The notes below the pieces were generated by a model, which saw nothing but the letters and a program-made list of their open reading frames with translations, was not told where the DNA came from and ran no database searches. This document shows, in pieces, positions 18,805 to 29,524 of a DNA stretch of 64,000 nt; the stretch's first letter is position 1; each line of letters opens with the position of its first letter. Source of the stretch: Bacteroides sp. 51 (lineage in GTDB: Bacteria > Bacteroidota > Bacteroidia > Bacteroidales > Bacteroidaceae); assembly GCF_010500965.1 (NCBI RefSeq), contig NZ_QVMI01000012.1:7977-71976 (forward strand), read 5' to 3'. The position numbers were made by a program, and so were the translations under genes.

Positions 18805-21321
18805 ATGAAAAAGACTTTTCACTCTTTATTGAGTTTATGTAGTTTAATTATATTATCATCATTTGTATGGTCAAAAGATGAGGTAAAAGATAATCCTGAT
18901 CAAGCCAACGCCAGTTTGCGTCGTACGGCTATAACAGCGAAATGGCCTGATCGCGCCACAGTGTCAGGAACTTCAAGGGTCCCCGAAGGGAAGAACCTGC
19001 TTTGGTATACAGCGCCTGCCAAGGTTTGGGAAGAAGCGCTTCCATTAGGGAACGGTCGTTTGGGCGCTATGGTATTTGGTGGCGTAGCCGACGAAAGAAT
19101 CCAGCTAAACGAGAATACTGTTTGGGATGGCGCTCCGGTAAATGCCAATAACCCAAAAGCATTGGGTGCATTGCCCGAGGTTCAGCGTTTGCTGTTTGAA
19201 GATAAGAATAAAGAAGCCGTTAAGCTGGCAGCGGAAACCATGCTTGGGCAACCATCGAGGATTAAATCATACCAATCGTTGGGCGAAGTATGGTTCGACA
19301 CTCCACAGCTGAATGCTACAGACTACGTCAGGAAACTTGACCTCAATACGGCTATATCTACCACTGAGTACGTGGCCGATGGAGTCAGATATAAACGTGA
19401 ATACTTTGCTTCGCCTGTCGACAACGTGATTGTCATGCGTATTACAGCCGATAAAACGAACAAAATAAACCTCTCGCTGGCATTAAGAAGAGCACAAGAT
19501 GCCAAAACCGAAGCATTGGGAACGAATGCTTTACTAATGAAAGGACGTATCGGCTCGGGAGCGAAAAATAAAGAGAATAACCGTCTTGGTATAAGTTTTG
19601 CCTCGCAAGTACAGGCAGAAACATCTGGTGGAAAGGTCTATGTTAAAAACGCTCCGGACGATGAGCCTGTATTGATTGTAGAAGGTGCGAATATACTTAC
19701 GCTGTACATATCAGGCGCTACGAATTATCCCGGTATGGAGAATCGGACAAAAGGCATTGAAACATATTCAGAAGATCCGGTAAAGAAATGTGCCGACGTG
19801 ATCAATGCAGTGGTTCGTAAATCATACGATAACCTGAAAAGCGCTCACGTTGCTGAACATCAGAAATATTTCGGTCGTGTGGATCTGGACTTGGGCGAGG
19901 TTGCTTCATTTGTTAAAAACCTGCCTACCAATGAACGGCTGAGTCTAGCTCGCCAGAACGAAAAACCAGATTTGGGGCTGGTAGAAACATACTTTCAATT
20001 CGGAAGATACCTGCTGATTTGCTCCTCACGTCCCGGTGGTATGCCCGCCAATCTTCAGGGATTGTGGTGCTGGCAGATGAATGCCCCGTGGAATGCCGAC
20101 TTTCATACCAACATTAATTTCCAGATGAATTACTGGCCGTCGGGCATTACCAACCTCTCCGAAATGCAACTGCCAATGATTGATTTGATGGATATGCTTG
20201 TGAAGCCGGGTAGCCTTACTGCCAAAGAAACATATGGCGCCAAAGGTTGGGTAGTACATCATCTCACCGATGCCTGGGGATTCACTGCTCCGGCAGATGG
20301 TCCACAAGGAATATGGCCAATGGGTTCTGCCTGGCTGGCGCAGCACCCTTGGGAACAATACTGCTATACGGGCGATAAAACATTCCTGAAGAACAGAGCA
20401 TTCCCATTGATGAAAGGCGCTGCCGAGTTCATCATGGATTTTCTTGTAGAAGCACCCGCCGGAACAGCCTATGCCGGTAAACTGGTGACCAATCCTTCTT
20501 ACTCGCCCGAAAACTCGTTCTATTTACCGGACGGAACCACGTCGGAATTTACATACGGTGCAACAATGGATTTACAGATCATCCGCGATCTGTTGACCAA
20601 TTGCATTGATGCCTGCAACGTCTTGAAAACCGATAATGATTTCCGCAAAAAGTGCGAAGCAGCATTGGCCCGCATACCGGAAACCCGGATCAGTGAAACC
20701 ACAGGCCGTATCATGGAATGGGCGGAAGATTATAAAGAAGTAGATCCCCACCACCGGCACACCTCACATTTGTTCGGCTTACACCCAAGCAATCAGATCA
20801 CCGTTGTGGGTACTCCCGAACTGGCTGAGGCTGCCCGTAAAACCCTTGCTGCCCGTGGCGATGGTGGAACGGGCTGGGGACTTGCATGGAAAATAAACAT
20901 GTGGAACCGCCTGCACGATGGCGACCGTGCCTTTAAACTTCTTTCTGTCTTATTGGGAGATAAAACCCTTCCCAATCTGTTTGACGATCATCCACCTTTC
21001 CAGATCGACGGAAACTTTGGTGCCACGGCAGCTATCGCCGAGATGCTCATCCAAAGCCAGATGAGGAAAAAGAACGGAGCTTTTGAGATCGAATTGCTTC
21101 CATCTCTTCCTACAGCTTTCTCTAAATCCGGTAGCGTAAAAGGTTTATGTGCCCGTGGCGGTTTCGTAGTCGATCTTTCATGGAAAGACGGAAAGCTAAC
21201 AGAAGCAATTATTCACTCCAATCTGGGTGGTGAATTAAACCTGAGAAACGGAGATCATAGTGTGACGTATAAAACAAAGTCCGGACAGGTTATTAAGGTT
21301 GATGGACAATTGAAAAAGTAG
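18805..21321 (+). CDS. GH95 alpha-L-fucosidase/galactosidase
   Basis: Exported 838-residue GH95 enzyme (signal 1-23). GH95 hallmarks include LWYTAPAKVWEEALPLGNGR and QLNENTVWDG near the N-terminus, the Asn pair N436/N438 in FHTNINFQMNYWPSG (corresponding to the water-activating Asn residues of the inverting mechanism), an acidic EWAEDYKEVDPHHRHTSHL segment from 638, and QIDGNFG with Asp735. Family members remove alpha-1,2-L-fucose or alpha-L-galactose from non-reducing ends. It is the last gene of the 16130-21321 operon. The exact catalytic Glu was not assigned. Confidence 0.93.
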   Translation: MKKTFHSLLSLCSLIILSSFVWSKDEVKDNPDQANASLRRTAITAKWPDRATVSGTSRVPEGKNLLWYTAPAKVWEEALPLGNGRLGAMVFGGVADERIQLNENTVWDGAPVNANNPKALGALPEVQRLLFEDKNKEAVKLAAETMLGQPSRIKSYQSLGEVWFDTPQLNATDYVRKLDLNTAISTTEYVADGVRYKREYFASPVDNVIVMRITADKTNKINLSLALRRAQDAKTEALGTNALLMKGRIGSGAKNKENNRLGISFASQVQAETSGGKVYVKNAPDDEPVLIVEGANILTLYISGATNYPGMENRTKGIETYSEDPVKKCADVINAVVRKSYDNLKSAHVAEHQKYFGRVDLDLGEVASFVKNLPTNERLSLARQNEKPDLGLVETYFQFGRYLLICSSRPGGMPANLQGLWCWQMNAPWNADFHTNINFQMNYWPSGITNLSEMQLPMIDLMDMLVKPGSLTAKETYGAKGWVVHHLTDAWGFTAPADGPQGIWPMGSAWLAQHPWEQYCYTGDKTFLKNRAFPLMKGAAEFIMDFLVEAPAGTAYAGKLVTNPSYSPENSFYLPDGTTSEFTYGATMDLQIIRDLLTNCIDACNVLKTDNDFRKKCEAALARIPETRISETTGRIMEWAEDYKEVDPHHRHTSHLFGLHPSNQITVVGTPELAEAARKTLAARGDGGTGWGLAWKINMWNRLHDGDRAFKLLSVLLGDKTLPNLFDDHPPFQIDGNFGATAAIAEMLIQSQMRKKNGAFEIELLPSLPTAFSKSGSVKGLCARGGFVVDLSWKDGKLTEAIIHSNLGGELNLRNGDHSVTYKTKSGQVIKVDGQLKK

Positions 21322-21350
21322 CAAACATCAACTTGTGTTTGCTGCAAACG
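21314..21350. repeat. Partial copy of the GTTTGCWGCAAAC array
   Basis: One full core GTTTGCTGCAAAC at 21337-21349 and a half core (AGCAAAC) 23 bp before it, overlapping the end of the GH95 gene. The sequence after it (GCCCTCCAGGAGTGCTGT) resembles that after the array at 12188 (GCCCCAGGGAGTACTGT), so the two are related dispersed copies at two operon ends. Confidence 0.75.
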
Positions 21351-21408
21351 CAAAAGGTGCCCTCCAGGAGTGCTGTGAGGTCGATTTCTTTAAAATGGAC
21401 AGGATGGC

Positions 21409-21437
21409 CCTTTGTCCGGATTTATACCGGACAAAGG
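21409..21437 (+). terminator. Hairpin after the GH95 operon
   Basis: CCTTTGTCCGG at 21409-21419 pairs perfectly with 21427-21437 around a 7-nt loop. It lies 88 bp after the operon's last stop. A T-rich stretch is weak (GTCTTGTACT), so rho-independent function is only probable. Apart from this, the repeat above and a promoter-like word, the 360-bp gap 21322-21681 shows nothing. Confidence 0.55.
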
Positions 21438-21555
21438 CGTCTTGTACTCTCGTGGTGTGTTATTTCTAGCAATGAATTTTACTTATTGCTATCCTTGCTT
21501 AAATAGAAAATTTCATAAAACTTTCAAAATCAGGCATTAAATTCTTCCTTTTTCA

Positions 21556-21563
21556 TACCTTTG
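21556..21563 (+). promoter_or_regulatory. Possible -7 box for the nitronate monooxygenase-like gene
   Basis: TACCTTTG fits TAnnTTTG, 118 nt before the start codon. The -33 position has no TTG, so it is weak; the long leader between it and the gene holds no riboswitch I recognise. Confidence 0.3.
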
Positions 21564-21681
21564 AACTCGAGAACGATCGGGTTTTTATAGTTTCCAAAGA
21601 TCAATCCGTTCGTTTCTGAAAACAATAGGTCACAGAATGAGGGTCTAATACAGTGTAATTACGATACATTTTTTAAATAGA

Positions 21682-22758
21682 ATGAAGCCTTTTTTTATAG
21701 GAAATCTGGAAGTTAAGCTCCCCATCATACAAGGTGGAATGGGGGTGGGTATATCTCTATCTGGTCTGGCATCGGCTGTGGCTAATGAAGGAGGAATAGG
21801 TGTAATCTCCTGTGCAGGAATCGGTTGGGTCCATAAGGGGAAAGGCGATTTCATACAAAATAGTATTTTAGGATTAAAGAAAGAGATACGTCTGGCCAGA
21901 GAAAAAACAAAAGGTATAATAGGGGTTAACATCATGGTTGCCCTGTCTAACTTTGCCGATATGGCCCGGACGGCAATAGAGGAAGAGGTTGACGTTATTT
22001 TCTCGGGTGCGGGGCTTCCGTTCGATCTGCCTTCTTTTAAAACACCTGAAAGCAACACGAAGTTGGTGCCTATTGTATCGTCGGCGCGAGCTGCCAGTGT
22101 GATTTGCGAAAAGTGGAATGCTAAGTATAATTATCTGCCCGATGCAATCGTAGTGGAAGGGCCTAAAGCCGGAGGGCATCTGGGCTTCAAGAAAGAACAA
22201 CTCTCGGACGACGCTTTTTCTTTGGAACGGATTATTCCTGAAGTTGTGGCGATTGCTAAACGATATAAAGATATTAAAGATATACCAGTTATTGCTGCCG
22301 GAGGTATTTCTTCGGGCGAAGATATCTATCGTTTTATTGAAATCGGAGCATCCGGTGTACAGATGGGCACCATATTTGTGACGACAAATGAGTGTGATGC
22401 ATCCGAGAACTTCAAGCAGGTTTATGTCAGTGCTCAGGAAGAGGATATTCTCATCATCAAAAGCCCTGTCGGGATGCCCGGACGTGCAATTAACGGGGAG
22501 TTTATCAAAAGGGTAGAAGCTGGTTTGGAGGTTCCTAAAAACTGTCCGGTACATTGTATTAAAACTTGTGATTACTCTAAAAGTCCCTACTGCATCATGA
22601 AAGCATTGTACAATGCTTCCAGAGGTAATATGAAAAAAGGATATGCTTTTGCCGGCATAAATGCCCATCTGGCAAATAGGATATGCAGTGTAAAAGATGT
22701 TATTTCTGCTCTGAAACAAGAGTTTGCTGAGGCTCATTCTTGCTTATCTCCGGAATAA
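21682..22758 (+). CDS. Nitronate monooxygenase / FabK-like FMN oxidoreductase
   Basis: 358-residue cytosolic TIM-barrel flavoprotein. FMN-binding features are QGGMGVG near 15, GPKAGGHLGF near 157 (His in the position used by nitronate monooxygenases), AAGGISSGEDI and GASGVQMGT. The Cys-rich tail (CPVHCIKTCDYSKSPYC, about 293-309) is unusual for classical 2-nitropropane dioxygenase and recurs in Bacteroidales homologues. The family splits between nitronate detoxification and FabK-type enoyl-ACP reduction, and sequence alone does not decide. Single gene with no tie to the flanking PULs. Confidence 0.85.
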   Translation: MKPFFIGNLEVKLPIIQGGMGVGISLSGLASAVANEGGIGVISCAGIGWVHKGKGDFIQNSILGLKKEIRLAREKTKGIIGVNIMVALSNFADMARTAIEEEVDVIFSGAGLPFDLPSFKTPESNTKLVPIVSSARAASVICEKWNAKYNYLPDAIVVEGPKAGGHLGFKKEQLSDDAFSLERIIPEVVAIAKRYKDIKDIPVIAAGGISSGEDIYRFIEIGASGVQMGTIFVTTNECDASENFKQVYVSAQEEDILIIKSPVGMPGRAINGEFIKRVEAGLEVPKNCPVHCIKTCDYSKSPYCIMKALYNASRGNMKKGYAFAGINAHLANRICSVKDVISALKQEFAEAHSCLSPE

Positions 22759-23009
22759 AGTTACGAGAGAAATATATCACAAATAGATAGCAATATAATA
22801 GTCAGAATTGTATTGCCTCCCTCCTAATGATAACTTGATTATTACTAGGAAGTAGTTCGTTTTTCATTAAGAGATAGTGATGACTGGATTTCCTCTCTTT
22901 TTCTTGCCTGTAGAATGCCGGCTAAATCACTTTTTTGCTCTTTTCCTGTACTATTTCTCTATTTCCTTTGCCAAAAAAGGGCTTTCTTTGCCTTAAAACT
23001 AATACCATT

Positions 23010-26000
23010 ATGAAAAAGCCCCCAATCTTATTTACCCTTGTATTGTTAGGAACACTCATCCTACCTGTTCAACTATCAGCCCAACTAATAGAGAATGAGC
23101 GACTGCTCTCGTTTGAAGATAAACAGCTTCCTGTTTATATCTCCGGTACCGGATCTACGCTTGCCATATCTACCGATCATTATAAAGATGGGCAGTCTTC
23201 CCTGCAATGGTCTTTTGAACCCGGAGGAACGCTTTCTATAAAGAAAGACTTGCATTTCGAGAAGAAAGACCCTACCGGGAAAGACCTCTACCTATCTACC
23301 TTTATAGTATGGGTGTATAACGAAACGCCTGCCAATGAAACAATACAATTTAATTTCTTAAAAAACGGCAAACCTTGTGCATCCTTTCCGTTTGGTATCA
23401 ACTTCAAAGGATGGCGTGCCGCATGGGTATGCTATGAACGCGATATGGAAGGTACACCCGAAGAGGGAATGGATGAAATCCGTATCGTCGCCCCCAAATC
23501 AAACGGCACGCTGTTTATTGACCATTTGTTGACGGCAGCAAAAACCGACCATCGCCATCAAACGGCCGACTTGCAGGTTCCTTTCGTCAACAAAGAAAAC
23601 ACGAACCACTGGTTGGTGGTGTACAAACATTCATTGCTAAAACCTACCATTCCGTTAGCCCCCATCAACGAAAAGCAAAAGAAAGATATAGCGCTGATCG
23701 AGAAAAGATTCCATGAACTGATCTATACCCCCGGTAAACTAACAGATAAAACGATGGCCGACTTACGTCGTAACTACCAACATTATCAGATAAAGTATAC
23801 TGACGGAAAAGTCAGCGGTTTACCCATCTTCTTTACCCGTGCTGCCGAGGCTTACGAGCGACTTACCCCCAACTGGAGAGGCATAATCGATAGGGCAGGA
23901 GCTGAGGTGAAGGCTTATTTCGACCTGATGTACAAAATAGCCGTAGCCTATCATAATGCATCAAATACCGAAACGAAAGACGAACTAAAACAGATGTTCC
24001 TCTCCATGTACGACCACATTACCGACCAGGGAGTAGCCTACGGAAGCTGTTGGGGCAATTTTACGCACTACGGATATAGTTTCCGTAACATCTACACTTC
24101 CTACTTCCTTATGAAACAAGTACTGCTTGAAGAAGGTAAGCTAACTGATGCCGAACGCGCCATGCAGTGGTATGCCATCACCAATGAAGTGTACGAGAAA
24201 CCAACCGTGACCGGTATTGATATGGACTCCTTTAACACCCAAACTACCGGGCGGATTGCCAGTATCCTGATGATGGAGGATACACCTGAAAAACTACAAT
24301 ATCTACGTTCATTCGCCCGTTGGATAGACAATGGCTGTCTCCCGGCTTTGGGACTTTCGGGAGCTTTCAAAAAAGATGGAGGCGCCTTCCATCATCGCAA
24401 TCACTATCCCGCCTATGCGGTAGGTGGACTGGATGGGGCTACCAACATGATCTATCTGTTGAACCATACGGAATTTGCGGTGTCCGGGCTGGGACATCAG
24501 ACCGTAAAGAATGTATTGTTAACTATGCGATTCTATTGCAACACCCGGAATTTCCCGCTTGCCCTGTCCGGTCGACATCCGGATGGTAAAGGAAAACTGA
24601 TACCGATTCAATATGCTTTGATGGCCGTATCGGGTACTCCCGATGGTAAAAAAGATATAGATCCGGAAATGGCCGGGGCTTACCTGCGATTAATGAAAGG
24701 AACATCAAATGCTACGCAAAGTGATCCTGAATATATGCCTCAGGTAGCCAATCAGCGTGAGGAGCAAATGATCCGGTTGCTGACAGGCGGGGGGTATACT
24801 CCCGAGGCCGATCCACAGGGAAATATTGCGATGGGATACGGGTGTGTATCGGTACAACGCCGCAGCAATTGGTCGGCAGTAGTACGCGGACATTCCCGCT
24901 ATCTGTGGGCTGCCGAGCATTATATAGGTGCTAATTTCTATGGCCGTTACCTGGCACATGGCAGTATGCAGATACTCACAGCACCTGTCGGTAAGGAAGT
25001 GACTCCACTAACCAGCGGTTGGCAAGAGAATGGATTCGATTGGGGTAGAATGCCGGGTACAACGGCTATTCATCTGCCCATCCCCGAACTAAGAGCGAAG
25101 GTGCTGAATGTTGACTCTTACTCGGGCATAGAAGAGATGCTATACTCTGATGAGGCTTTCGCCGGGGGACTGACGCAACTCCACAACAATGGTAATTTCG
25201 GCATGAAGTTGCACGAACATGATAAGTATAACGGTACACACCGGGCGCGCAAGTCTTTCCATTTTCTGGGTAATATGATTGTTTGTTTAGGTTCGGATAT
25301 TGAAAACAGAAACGATCAATATTCCACAGAAACGACGGTCTTTCAATTAACGGTTGCCGACGAACAGGCAAAAGACTATTGGAATAATTATCAGGCCCAG
25401 GGTAAAGTATGGATGGATCACTTACATACCGGATATTATGTTCCTGTCCGGGCAACTCTCGAAAAGAACTTCCCGCAATATTCTTTAGGACAGAACACGG
25501 GCAAGGAAACGCAGGGCGATTGGGTGTCTTTGGTAATTGATCACGGTAAAGCACCCGAAAAGGCTGCTTACGAATATGCTGTTTTCCCCCAAACGGAAGC
25601 TGAGCAGTTGAATGCCTTCGCCCGCAAACCTACATATAAGGTGTTACAACACGATAGGAAAGCGCACATTGTTCATTCCGATAAAGAGGGAATCACTTCG
25701 TATGTTCTATTTGAAACTCCGGATAAGTTACCTAAAGGATTATTGCTTAAGGCAGATACTTCTTGTCTGGTCATGATTCGGGAGCATCAGGAGCAGGTTA
25801 CGCTGACTGTATGCCAGCCCGATCTGGCTCTTTATCGGGGTCCTAGTGATGAGTTGTTCGATGAGAACGGTAAACGCGTGGAACGCAGTATTTATTCACG
25901 TCCCTGGATTGGTGACGAAAGTGGTGAGATTCCTGTTACCGTTACCTTGAAAGGGGAGTGGAATATTCCGGAAACATCCAATTGTCGTGTGGTATCCGCA

Positions 26001-26069
26001 GGGAAAAAGCAGACGGTGATTGAGGTTGTGTGTAAGGACGGAGCGAGTTATGATATAGAATTGAATTAA
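23010..26069 (+). CDS. PL8 polysaccharide lyase, chondroitin ABC lyase type
   Basis: Secreted glycosaminoglycan lyase, 1019 residues from ATG 23010; an upstream in-frame ATG at 22935 would bury the signal peptide, so it is rejected. The signal ends LSAQ. An N-terminal jelly-roll domain (about 27-190, [13 protein letters not shown]) matches the lyase N-terminal family, then an alpha-toroid catalytic domain, then super-sandwich domains with [18 protein letters not shown]. His462 and Tyr469 in [12 protein letters not shown] have the seven-residue spacing of the His/Tyr pair of chondroitinase ABC. The enzyme cleaves uronic-acid polymers by beta-elimination, giving unsaturated disaccharides, the substrate of the GH88 at 40282. 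It forms an operon with the sulfatase 12 bp downstream. Confidence 0.87.
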   Translation: MKKPPILFTLVLLGTLILPVQLSAQLIENERLLSFEDKQLPVYISGTGSTLAISTDHYKDGQSSLQWSFEPGGTLSIKKDLHFEKKDPTGKDLYLSTFIVWVYNETPANETIQFNFLKNGKPCASFPFGINFKGWRAAWVCYERDMEGTPEEGMDEIRIVAPKSNGTLFIDHLLTAAKTDHRHQTADLQVPFVNKENTNHWLVVYKHSLLKPTIPLAPINEKQKKDIALIEKRFHELIYTPGKLTDKTMADLRRNYQHYQIKYTDGKVSGLPIFFTRAAEAYERLTPNWRGIIDRAGAEVKAYFDLMYKIAVAYHNASNTETKDELKQMFLSMYDHITDQGVAYGSCWGNFTHYGYSFRNIYTSYFLMKQVLLEEGKLTDAERAMQWYAITNEVYEKPTVTGIDMDSFNTQTTGRIASILMMEDTPEKLQYLRSFARWIDNGCLPALGLSGAFKKDGGAFHHRNHYPAYAVGGLDGATNMIYLLNHTEFAVSGLGHQTVKNVLLTMRFYCNTRNFPLALSGRHPDGKGKLIPIQYALMAVSGTPDGKKDIDPEMAGAYLRLMKGTSNATQSDPEYMPQVANQREEQMIRLLTGGGYTPEADPQGNIAMGYGCVSVQRRSNWSAVVRGHSRYLWAAEHYIGANFYGRYLAHGSMQILTAPVGKEVTPLTSGWQENGFDWGRMPGTTAIHLPIPELRAKVLNVDSYSGIEEMLYSDEAFAGGLTQLHNNGNFGMKLHEHDKYNGTHRARKSFHFLGNMIVCLGSDIENRNDQYSTETTVFQLTVADEQAKDYWNNYQAQGKVWMDHLHTGYYVPVRATLEKNFPQYSLGQNTGKETQGDWVSLVIDHGKAPEKAAYEYAVFPQTEAEQLNAFARKPTYKVLQHDRKAHIVHSDKEGITSYVLFETPDKLPKGLLLKADTSCLVMIREHQEQVTLTVCQPDLALYRGPSDELFDENGKRVERSIYSRPWIGDESGEIPVTVTLKGEWNIPETSNCRVVSAGKKQTVIEVVCKDGASYDIELN

Positions 26070-26081
26070 ACAAAAACCAAT

Positions 26082-27623
26082 ATGATACCAAACAACATAA
26101 ATCATTTAACCAAACGCATTACCGCCTCCTTGTGCGGTACCTGTTTCCTGGGTCTATCTTCTGCTTTTGCACAAGATAAACCCAATATCATCGTCTTTCT
26201 GGTAGACGATATGGGCGTCATGGACACCTCCGTCCCTTTCCTGACCGACCGCGAGGGAAACCCTGTAAAACAACCCCTTAACAATTGGTACCGGACTCCC
26301 CACATGGAGCGCCTGGCCAATCAGGGCACCCGTTTCTCTACCTTTTACGCCCAGAGCGTAAGCTCACCCTCGCGTACCTCTATTATGACCGGACAAAATG
26401 CCGCCCGGCACCAGACTACCAATTGGATTAACGCAGAAACCAACAACCGCACCCCATACGGACCGGCCGATTGGAACTGGGAAGGCTTAACCCCTCAGGA
26501 CCCGACCTACCCGCTTATGTTGCAACAAGCCGGATATAAAACCATCCATGTAGGAAAGGCACACTTCGGCTGTATGAATAGTGAAGGAGAAGACCCTACT
26601 AAGCTGGGATTTGACATCAATATATCCGGTTCCTCCATTGGCCATCCGGGAAGCTATTACGGAGAAAACGGATACGGCTGGATCAAAGGGCAACGGAAAA
26701 GAGCCGTTCCGGACCTGGAACAGTATCATGGAACCGAAACCTTCCTGACCGATGCACTGACGCTCGAAGCCCAGAAAGAAATAACCAAAGCCGTGGCCGA
26801 ACAGCGTCCCTTCTTTCTGAATATGTCACATTATGCCGTCCACTCTCCTTTTGAAGTAGATAAGCGCTTTATTGCCCACTACGAGAACTCCGATAAAGAT
26901 CCGCAAGCCAAAGCTTTTGCCACGCTGATAGAAGGCATGGATAAATCATTGGGCGATATTCTGGATAAACTCGAAGAGTTGGGTATCGCACAAAACACCA
27001 TGATTCTGTTTTTAGGCGACAACGGAGGCGATGCTCCTTTGGGAGACTCCGGCGATCATGGTTCGTCTGCCCCGCTGCGCGGCAGAAAAGGCTCTGAGTA
27101 CGAAGGGGGAGTACGCGTTCCGTTCATAGCCAGTTGGGCGCTCCCCGATAGCAACAATTCATTTCAGCAAGCCTATCCCATTGCTTCCAATATAATCCAG
27201 ACGCAAATGGGTACGGTGATGGATATTTATCCTACTATACTTTCCGCGGCAGGCGTTAAGACTCTCAAAGGGCATATACTGGATGGGGACGATCTGAAAG
27301 TCCTGTTGCAGGGAAAGAAAGACAGCAGGCATCGCGATGATTTTCTGATGCACTTCCCGCACGAACACCGGGGAAGCTATTTCACAACCTACCGGAAGGG
27401 AGATTGGAAGCTGATATACTACTATCATCCGGAGACTCCGGAGTCGCCTTCGTGCAAACTCTACAACCTGGCAGATGATCCGTTTGAATATAATGACCTG
27501 GCAGCAACAAATACAGCACAGGTAAAAGCATTATTCAAGAAAATGACCGCCAGATTAAAGCAAGAGAAAGCACTGTATCCGGTAGACGGGGAGAACCGGA
27601 CCCTTTATCCGGTTCTGCCATAG
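26082..27623 (+). CDS. S1-family sulfatase, Ser type
   Basis: 513 residues with a signal peptide (ending SSAFAQ about 31). The formylglycine motif is SSPSRTSIMTG with Ser94 as the residue to be oxidised, so it needs a radical-SAM anaerobic sulfatase maturase, none of which is in this window. Metal-site residues are in FLVDDMG and near FLGDNGGD. It removes sulfate esters, here presumably from products of the PL8 lyase it follows by 12 bp. Positional specificity (4-O, 6-O or 2-O) cannot be assigned. Its 3' end faces the GH43-like gene 8 bp away. Confidence 0.92.
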   Translation: MIPNNINHLTKRITASLCGTCFLGLSSAFAQDKPNIIVFLVDDMGVMDTSVPFLTDREGNPVKQPLNNWYRTPHMERLANQGTRFSTFYAQSVSSPSRTSIMTGQNAARHQTTNWINAETNNRTPYGPADWNWEGLTPQDPTYPLMLQQAGYKTIHVGKAHFGCMNSEGEDPTKLGFDINISGSSIGHPGSYYGENGYGWIKGQRKRAVPDLEQYHGTETFLTDALTLEAQKEITKAVAEQRPFFLNMSHYAVHSPFEVDKRFIAHYENSDKDPQAKAFATLIEGMDKSLGDILDKLEELGIAQNTMILFLGDNGGDAPLGDSGDHGSSAPLRGRKGSEYEGGVRVPFIASWALPDSNNSFQQAYPIASNIIQTQMGTVMDIYPTILSAAGVKTLKGHILDGDDLKVLLQGKKDSRHRDDFLMHFPHEHRGSYFTTYRKGDWKLIYYYHPETPESPSCKLYNLADDPFEYNDLAATNTAQVKALFKKMTARLKQEKALYPVDGENRTLYPVLP

Positions 27624-27631
27624 AAGAAGTA

Positions 27632-28759
27632 TTATTTTAACGGAATAACCATATTCCAGGAACGGGTTCCGTTTTCAAACTCTCCAGGCCCATCCATCGT
27701 AGCGAAGAATACATGGGTGGGTTTGTTGTTCTCGAAAAGAATAAAAGGACGCTCCAATTGACCTTGCATGGCTACCTCTCCGTTCTCCCATTCTATTGTT
27801 TTGGAATAGGCTTTCGGGTCTTTATCTACCGCCCAGTTTATCCCATCTGTTGAGTGAGCCATAACGCCTCCTCCTCTTTCACCTGTATATTTGGCTACAT
27901 GGTCTTTGAATATAACGTGGTAACCCGCTGCACCTTTCCACAAGAAAGGGTCTTCCGCCTCTCCCTGTCCGTCGACCTGAAATATGGGTTGGTCATTGTT
28001 TAATACCGTGTAAGGTCCTTCGATAGAGGGAGCATAGGCTATGCCTAGCGACATGCCGGAATATTTACCGTTTTCCGTATGTGCACGTCCTTTGAATATC
28101 ATCATCACAGAACCGTCTTCCTGAATCACCGGAGAGGGATTGGAAGTAAAGAAACTGTAGAATGTTTCGGGTTTCGGACCAAGTATCGGCTGATTTGCTC
28201 GCTTCCACGGACCGTAAGGGGAGTCGGAAACAGCCAGACCGATCTGTTTATTTGATCGTGCGACAATACACCAAGGGCTGGTAAGGGTCAGTTCGTTGTA
28301 AGTCGGGTCGGCAAACGGATGGGTAGAACCCATATATATAAGGTAATACTTCTGATTGTGTTTCAATATGCGTGGGTTGTGCGTAGAACGTCCGTCCCAA
28401 TACTGAGCGCCTCGCGCGGGCAATGCCACATCGCTGAATTGATAAGGACCTTGCGGCACATCGGATACGGCGTGTACTATCTCCGAGGCCACCATCCAAC
28501 CCGGATGAAAAGGTAAAGACTTCGGGAAACGCGAAACGAACATGTGGTATTTACCGTCGCCGCCTTTTACCACGGAGCTTCCCCAGCTCCAGTAATCTTC
28601 ACATTCAAAAGCCGGGGCTTTGGGGGCGGGGGCCAGATGGTGGAATAAAGGGTTCTTTGACTGCTGTTTCAGTTCGACCAGGTTGTCGATTTTCTGTGCC
28701 CACAGCGAAGCAGTAGCAGAGAAGCATAAAGCAAGCATTAACATGTTTTTCTTTTTCAT
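27632..28759 (-). CDS. GH43-like five-bladed beta-propeller protein
   Basis: 375 residues with a signal peptide (ending SLWAQ about 22). Blade-like repeats include YWSWGSSVVKGGDGKYHMF, STHNPRILKHNQKYYLIYMG, SNPSPVIQEDGSVMMIFKG and EAEDPFLWKGAAGYHVIF; acidic residues in the second and fourth blades could be catalytic. This resembles exported glycosidase-like proteins annotated near GH43/GH117. No exact family is assigned. It is convergent with the sulfatase and separated from susD by 779 bp, so it is probably its own transcript within PUL 2. Confidence 0.7.
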   Translation of the reverse strand: MKKKNMLMLALCFSATASLWAQKIDNLVELKQQSKNPLFHHLAPAPKAPAFECEDYWSWGSSVVKGGDGKYHMFVSRFPKSLPFHPGWMVASEIVHAVSDVPQGPYQFSDVALPARGAQYWDGRSTHNPRILKHNQKYYLIYMGSTHPFADPTYNELTLTSPWCIVARSNKQIGLAVSDSPYGPWKRANQPILGPKPETFYSFFTSNPSPVIQEDGSVMMIFKGRAHTENGKYSGMSLGIAYAPSIEGPYTVLNNDQPIFQVDGQGEAEDPFLWKGAAGYHVIFKDHVAKYTGERGGGVMAHSTDGINWAVDKDPKAYSKTIEWENGEVAMQGQLERPFILFENNKPTHVFFATMDGPGEFENGTRSWNMVIPLK

Positions 28760-29127
28760 AATAACCTGTTGTGTTTAAGTTAACGGATAGTAGCAAAGGT
28801 AAATAAATCGCTGTTTCATTCCTCCTTCCTTCAACATGTTTGTACAATAGTGGGTGATGAATTGTATGATTTGTGACTTTCCTCCTCTCTCTTTCCCCTA
28901 CAGCTATACATAAAGTTTTTCCGCGAGAAAAGTGTCATATCTAACACAGGCTTCCCGAAAGCCGATGGACAGGGATTTGTAGAATATGACGTTTCGAGCA
29001 GAAGTCACATCCTAGTATCATAAGTATCATTCGCTGATGCGGAGGCGTGGGCGGACTGATTGGCGTGCAGTTTGTCCTTTCTTGAATATAAGTGGCTCAT
29101 ACCCAGTGAGGTGTGCCATTCCTTTTG

Positions 29128-29235
29128 TTGCCAAACCGGGAGATGCCTGAAAAGACCCGGGTGTTTTAACCAGAAAGACCCGGGTGTATGGATACGAAAG
29201 ACCCGGGTGTTTCAGTGCAAAACACCCGGGTCTTT
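29128..29235. repeat. 23-bp-period array with ACCCGGGT palindromic core
   Basis: AAAGACCCGGGTGT begins at 29151, 29174 and 29197 (period 23 exactly), and its reverse complement lies at 29222-29235. A degenerate unit with AAACCGGG precedes at about 29128. The spacing matches the unrelated GTTTGCWGCAAAC array at 12188. Confidence 0.88.
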
Positions 29236-29416
29236 TCATGCCTAAGCCAGTTCGTCGATCTATGTATTCTATACCTTTACATCATGTCTCCTTGTATTTC
29301 TGTAAGAAGCTTCCAGTGCGGTATTCTCCTTGTCGCTTTCTATTATCTTGCATGTAAGGGTTCATTGACTTATAACACGCCTTCTTCTTTCCATAATTAA
29401 TAAAGAGGGGGATGCT

Positions 29417-29438
29417 GGGGCGGTTCGCGAACCGCCCC
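29417..29438. repeat. Perfect 22-bp GC-rich palindrome
   Basis: Two 11-bp halves GGGGCGGTTCG/CGAACCGCCCC with no loop base, flanked by TAC on the right. GGGGCGGTTCGCGAACCGCCCC-type palindromes are common dispersed intergenic repeats in Bacteroidetes genomes. Confidence 0.85.
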
Positions 29439-29488
29439 TACAACATAACAGATGTGTTAAGCTTATTAATTAAAATCAATTATTAAGG

Positions 29489-29524
29489 GCCTGTTCAAAA
29501 AATATGGGGTAAGTTTGAACAGGC
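29489..29524 (-). terminator. Hairpin downstream of PUL 2 susD
   Basis: GCCTGTTCAAA (29489-29499) pairs with TTTGAACAGGC (29514-29524), 11-bp arms and 14-nt loop, 14 bp after the susD stop on the minus strand. The related half TTTAAACAGGCTC appears at 83-95 at the window start. Confidence 0.65.

Noticed and set aside
29060-29400. Short + strand open frames of 61 and 70 codons
   Set aside because: They run through the ACCCGGGT array, have no family resemblance and no promoter; the coding appearance comes from the repeats.
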